Shown piece by piece: positions 62,105 through 64,000 of a stretch of 64,000 bases of DNA. The translations under genes were made by a program, and so were the position numbers. Origin of the DNA: CAYSWV01 sp964434865 (lineage in GTDB: Bacteria; Cyanobacteriota; Cyanobacteriia; Thermostichales; Thermostichaceae); assembly GCA_964434865.1 (NCBI GenBank), contig CAYSWV010000015.1, forward strand, positions 17,690 to 81,689. Reading direction: 5' to 3'. The notes below the pieces were generated by a model. That model saw nothing but the letters and a program-made list of their open reading frames with translations, made no database searches and had not been told where the DNA came from. Position 1 is the stretch's first letter; every line of letters starts with the position of its first letter.

Positions 62105-62866
62105 ATGTTTGAGCTATTCTTGCTGTATGTTGACTTAGCACTGCCAGTGATCTCTCTATTATTTTGGCTTTGGATGCTGATTGATTGTGTCCTCCATCGG
62201 AATGATCCAGAATGGACAACCTGGCTAATTGTAATACTTATTTTCAATTTCTTTGCAGCTATTGCTTATTTTATCGTAAAGTTTTTACCCAGATCCCGAG
62301 GAGCTATTGCCCCTAGATTTTTTAGTCGATTTACCCGTAAGCAAGAGCTATGGACAGCTGAAGCTGCCGCCCGCAATATTGGCAAAGATCATCAGTATGT
62401 TGAATTAGGTAACTTATTACTCGAAATGAGGTTATTGCCTCGGGCCGAGGAATCCTTTAATACAGCCATCCAAAAAAATGAATCTAATCTTCAAGCTCGT
62501 TGGGGATTAGCCCAAGTAGCCATCCTTCAGAAGCAATTAGAACCCGCTCGAGATCAGCTCCAGGTAATTTTAGCTAAGGAGCCTGACTTTAAATTTGGTG
62601 ATGCTTCAGCTGCCTATGGAAAAGTTTTATTTGAACTCAAGGACTTTGAAGCTGCGAAAGCTCATTTGGATCAGCATGTTAAACGGTGGACCAGTCCGGA
62701 GTCGCGCGTTATTGCCGCTGAAGTTGCGATCCAATTAGGAGACCTAGAAGCAGCTCGATCTCATCTTGAGGCCATGCTCAATGGTATTCGTGGAGGCCCT
62801 CAGTTTCACTACAAGAATAACCGACGTTATGTCCGCAAAGCAGAGAGGCTATTACAAGGCTTATAG
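62105..62866 (+). CDS. TPR protein with two N-terminal membrane helices
   Basis: The 253-residue product has two membrane segments at residues 5-60 (LYVDLALPVISLLFWLWMLIDCVLH; TWLIVILIFNFFAAIAYFIVKFLPR), resembling the PLD-nuclease N-terminal (PLDc_N) anchor. Tetratricopeptide repeats follow (NLLLEMRLLPRAEESFNTAIQKNESNLQARWGLAQVAILQKQ... and further units to residue 240). It is an anchored scaffold. Partners are unknown. It starts 83 nt after the hemA terminator, and the AlbA_2 gene follows after 22 nt. Confidence 0.85.
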   Translation: MFELFLLYVDLALPVISLLFWLWMLIDCVLHRNDPEWTTWLIVILIFNFFAAIAYFIVKFLPRSRGAIAPRFFSRFTRKQELWTAEAAARNIGKDHQYVELGNLLLEMRLLPRAEESFNTAIQKNESNLQARWGLAQVAILQKQLEPARDQLQVILAKEPDFKFGDASAAYGKVLFELKDFEAAKAHLDQHVKRWTSPESRVIAAEVAIQLGDLEAARSHLEAMLNGIRGGPQFHYKNNRRYVRKAERLLQGL

Positions 62867-62888
62867 CGGTTAGGTTAATCTCATTATT

Positions 62889-63530
62889 ATGAATGAATCA
62901 AAGTTGAGAGCAATGATTGCAGCTGGTGAATCTCAGCACCTTGAGTTTAAACGACACTTAGAGTCTCCGATCAAGGCTGCTCAATCTCTCACTGCTCTGG
63001 CCAATACTGCAGGCGGTTGGTTGTTAATTGGTGTTGAAGATAATGGTGAAATCTCTGGGGTGCAGGAACCTGAGGCAGCCATTGAGTTGATTCAAACTGC
63101 CGCCTGCTATTATTCAGATCCACCTTTGAGTCCCACTCTCCTAGCAGTTGAGAGTCGTGGATCCACTATTATTGCTGTTGAACTACTGGACTCACCGAGT
63201 AAACCTCATGCCGTTGTCAGCGATACCTCCAAGGCCAAGGTGTATGTTCGTTATGGTGCTTCTAATCAGCCAGCAGGTCCGGCCCTGATCCGTCAACTCA
63301 AATCCAGAGGATCCGCACCAACTCATTATGATTACAGCCCTCAAGAGCAAGCTTTAATTCAATACTTACAAGATCATTCTCGAGTTACCTTAAAAGCCTA
63401 TTGTCGTCATGTGAATATTTCGGAACGACGAGCCAAGCGGATTCTCAATCACTTAGTTCAATTAGGAATCTTAAATCTTTTCGAGCATGAACGAGAAACA
63501 TTCTATGCCCTTGCTTACTCATCCCGCTAG
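62889..63530 (+). CDS. AlbA_2 (Schlafen-type) putative DNA-binding protein
   Basis: The 213-residue product begins with the AlbA_2 pattern ESQHLEFKRHLESPIKAAQSLTALANTAGGWLLIGVEDNGEISGV. Later come the matching strand blocks (STIIAVELLDSPSKPHAVVSD; KVYVRYGASNQPAGPALIRQL). The C-terminal 60 residues form a winged-helix-like region (EQALIQYLQDHSRVTLKAYCRHVNISERRAKRILNHLVQLGILNL). It is probably a transcription regulator, in operon with the TPR membrane protein. Confidence 0.86.
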   Translation: MNESKLRAMIAAGESQHLEFKRHLESPIKAAQSLTALANTAGGWLLIGVEDNGEISGVQEPEAAIELIQTAACYYSDPPLSPTLLAVESRGSTIIAVELLDSPSKPHAVVSDTSKAKVYVRYGASNQPAGPALIRQLKSRGSAPTHYDYSPQEQALIQYLQDHSRVTLKAYCRHVNISERRAKRILNHLVQLGILNLFEHERETFYALAYSSR

Positions 63531-63636
63531 ATCTTGCAATTGTCTTGGCCATTATCCAGCTAGACCGTATGCTTAAACGAGGTTGACAACCATGTCAGAA
63601 TAAATCAGTGCTGGGTTAAGACGAGGATGATGGGAT

Positions 63637-64000
63637 ATGGCAAAGGATAGTTTATCTGGCCTGTCCACCTTTTTATTATGGTCGAGTGTATTTATCTCGA
63701 CTGGAGTGCTATGTGCCTCTCTAGGGTACCTCTTTGGTCAGAGAGCTTTATCTGGTGTTTCTTCTCCAATCACCATCTCAACCACAGAAGATGAGCAACC
63801 TGTAGAGTATACTGATCCACGAACGATACCTTTAGTCAATGCTGAAACAAAGCTGGAACAAGCTAGATCTCTCTTAAGAGCGCCATCCACCCCCACCCCC
63901 AATGCAGCAGCGACTCCCACCCCCACCCCAACACCCTCACCTACATCGACACCAGATCCTGAGGCCACTGTTGTTGCAGACGCTCAAACCGAGCCAACAC
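63637..64000 (+). CDS. Membrane protein with Pro/Thr-rich stalk (partial, runs off window)
   Basis: From ATG 63637 the frame is open to the window end (121 codons seen). It encodes a short N-terminus, one hydrophobic segment (FLLWSSVFISTGVLCASLGYLFG) and a hydrophilic stretch. A low-complexity stalk rich in TP repeats follows (STPTPN, TPTPTPTPSPTSTP), typical of bitopic envelope proteins with a distal SPOR or peptidase domain. The function cannot be told from this part. The opposite-strand ORF through the same region is a shadow of the TP codons. Confidence 0.7.
   Translation, partial: MAKDSLSGLSTFLLWSSVFISTGVLCASLGYLFGQRALSGVSSPITISTTEDEQPVEYTDPRTIPLVNAETKLEQARSLLRAPSTPTPNAAATPTPTPTPSPTSTPDPEATVVADAQTEPT

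Noticed and set aside
63738..63968. Minus-strand Gly/Val-rich ORF
   Set aside because: It is the antisense shadow of the Pro/Thr-rich stalk of the plus-strand membrane protein.

Overview
The window comes from a cyanobacterium. Diagnostic genes are psbO (extrinsic photosystem II protein), pxcA (CemA-type light-dependent proton extrusion), a dual-function class II FBPase/SBPase gene (glpX), hemA for tetrapyrrole synthesis through glutamyl-tRNA, a gamma-tocopherol-methyltransferase-like gene, and an S10/spc ribosomal cluster that lacks rpsJ at its head and carries plant/cyanobacterial-type L24. GC content is moderate. GATC tetramers look very frequent, while the HIP1 octamer GCGATCGC was noticed only once (17961-17968). 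I cannot assign a genus from the sequence alone.

Layout. 1-16.5 kb: the end of hisC, then nadK, ung, a WbsX-type gene, a DUF2089-regulator/membrane-protein pair, pxcA with a sulfite-oxidase-like enzyme, an M23 peptidase, an SLC13 permease with RCK_C domains, an FHA protein, recG, an M48 peptidase and miaB. 16.6-25.7 kb is an eroding accessory stretch: a decayed TRAP transporter (dctQ and dctM remnants), a frameshifted matrixin-like protease, a Uma2 nuclease, a zinc-ribbon protein, an XRE-regulator remnant with two in-frame stops, a beta-helix lipoprotein, an alpha/beta hydrolase and acs. 25.7-44.1 kb: cupin, TolC, hisG, psbO, a CofE-like membrane protein, trxA, a response regulator, a TauE permease, an orphan ParA-type ATPase with serine in place of the signature lysine, a fused peptide-ABC ATPase, malQ, tocopherol methyltransferase with an MDR reductase, and a Tat/lipoprotein solute-binding protein. 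44.2-55.6 kb: the minus-strand operon rplC-rplD-rplW-rplB-rpsS-rplV-rpsC-rplP-rpmC-rpsQ-rplN-rplX-rplE-rpsH-rplF-rplR-rpsE-rplO-secY-adk, which ends at adk with no infA following. 56.1-64 kb: an Rrf2 regulator divergent from the ribosomal operon, a DUF3598 protein, a PfkB kinase, a DUF1830-like protein, glpX, hemA, a TPR membrane protein, an AlbA_2 protein and an open-ended Pro/Thr-rich membrane protein.

The genes serve core growth (translation, secretion, NADP, haem, histidine, Calvin cycle) and photosynthesis (psbO, pxcA, tocopherol). Three signals stand out. First, short tandem duplications (11-19 bp units) sit at gene ends and often include the stop codon itself: hemA 4 copies, acs/cupin about 4, glpX 2, the M23 gene about 2. 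Second, there is a cluster of decaying genes. Third, the orphan ParA ATPase has a Walker A box of the kind described for the carboxysome-positioning protein McdA. No CRISPR array, insertion sequence, rRNA or tRNA gene was found.
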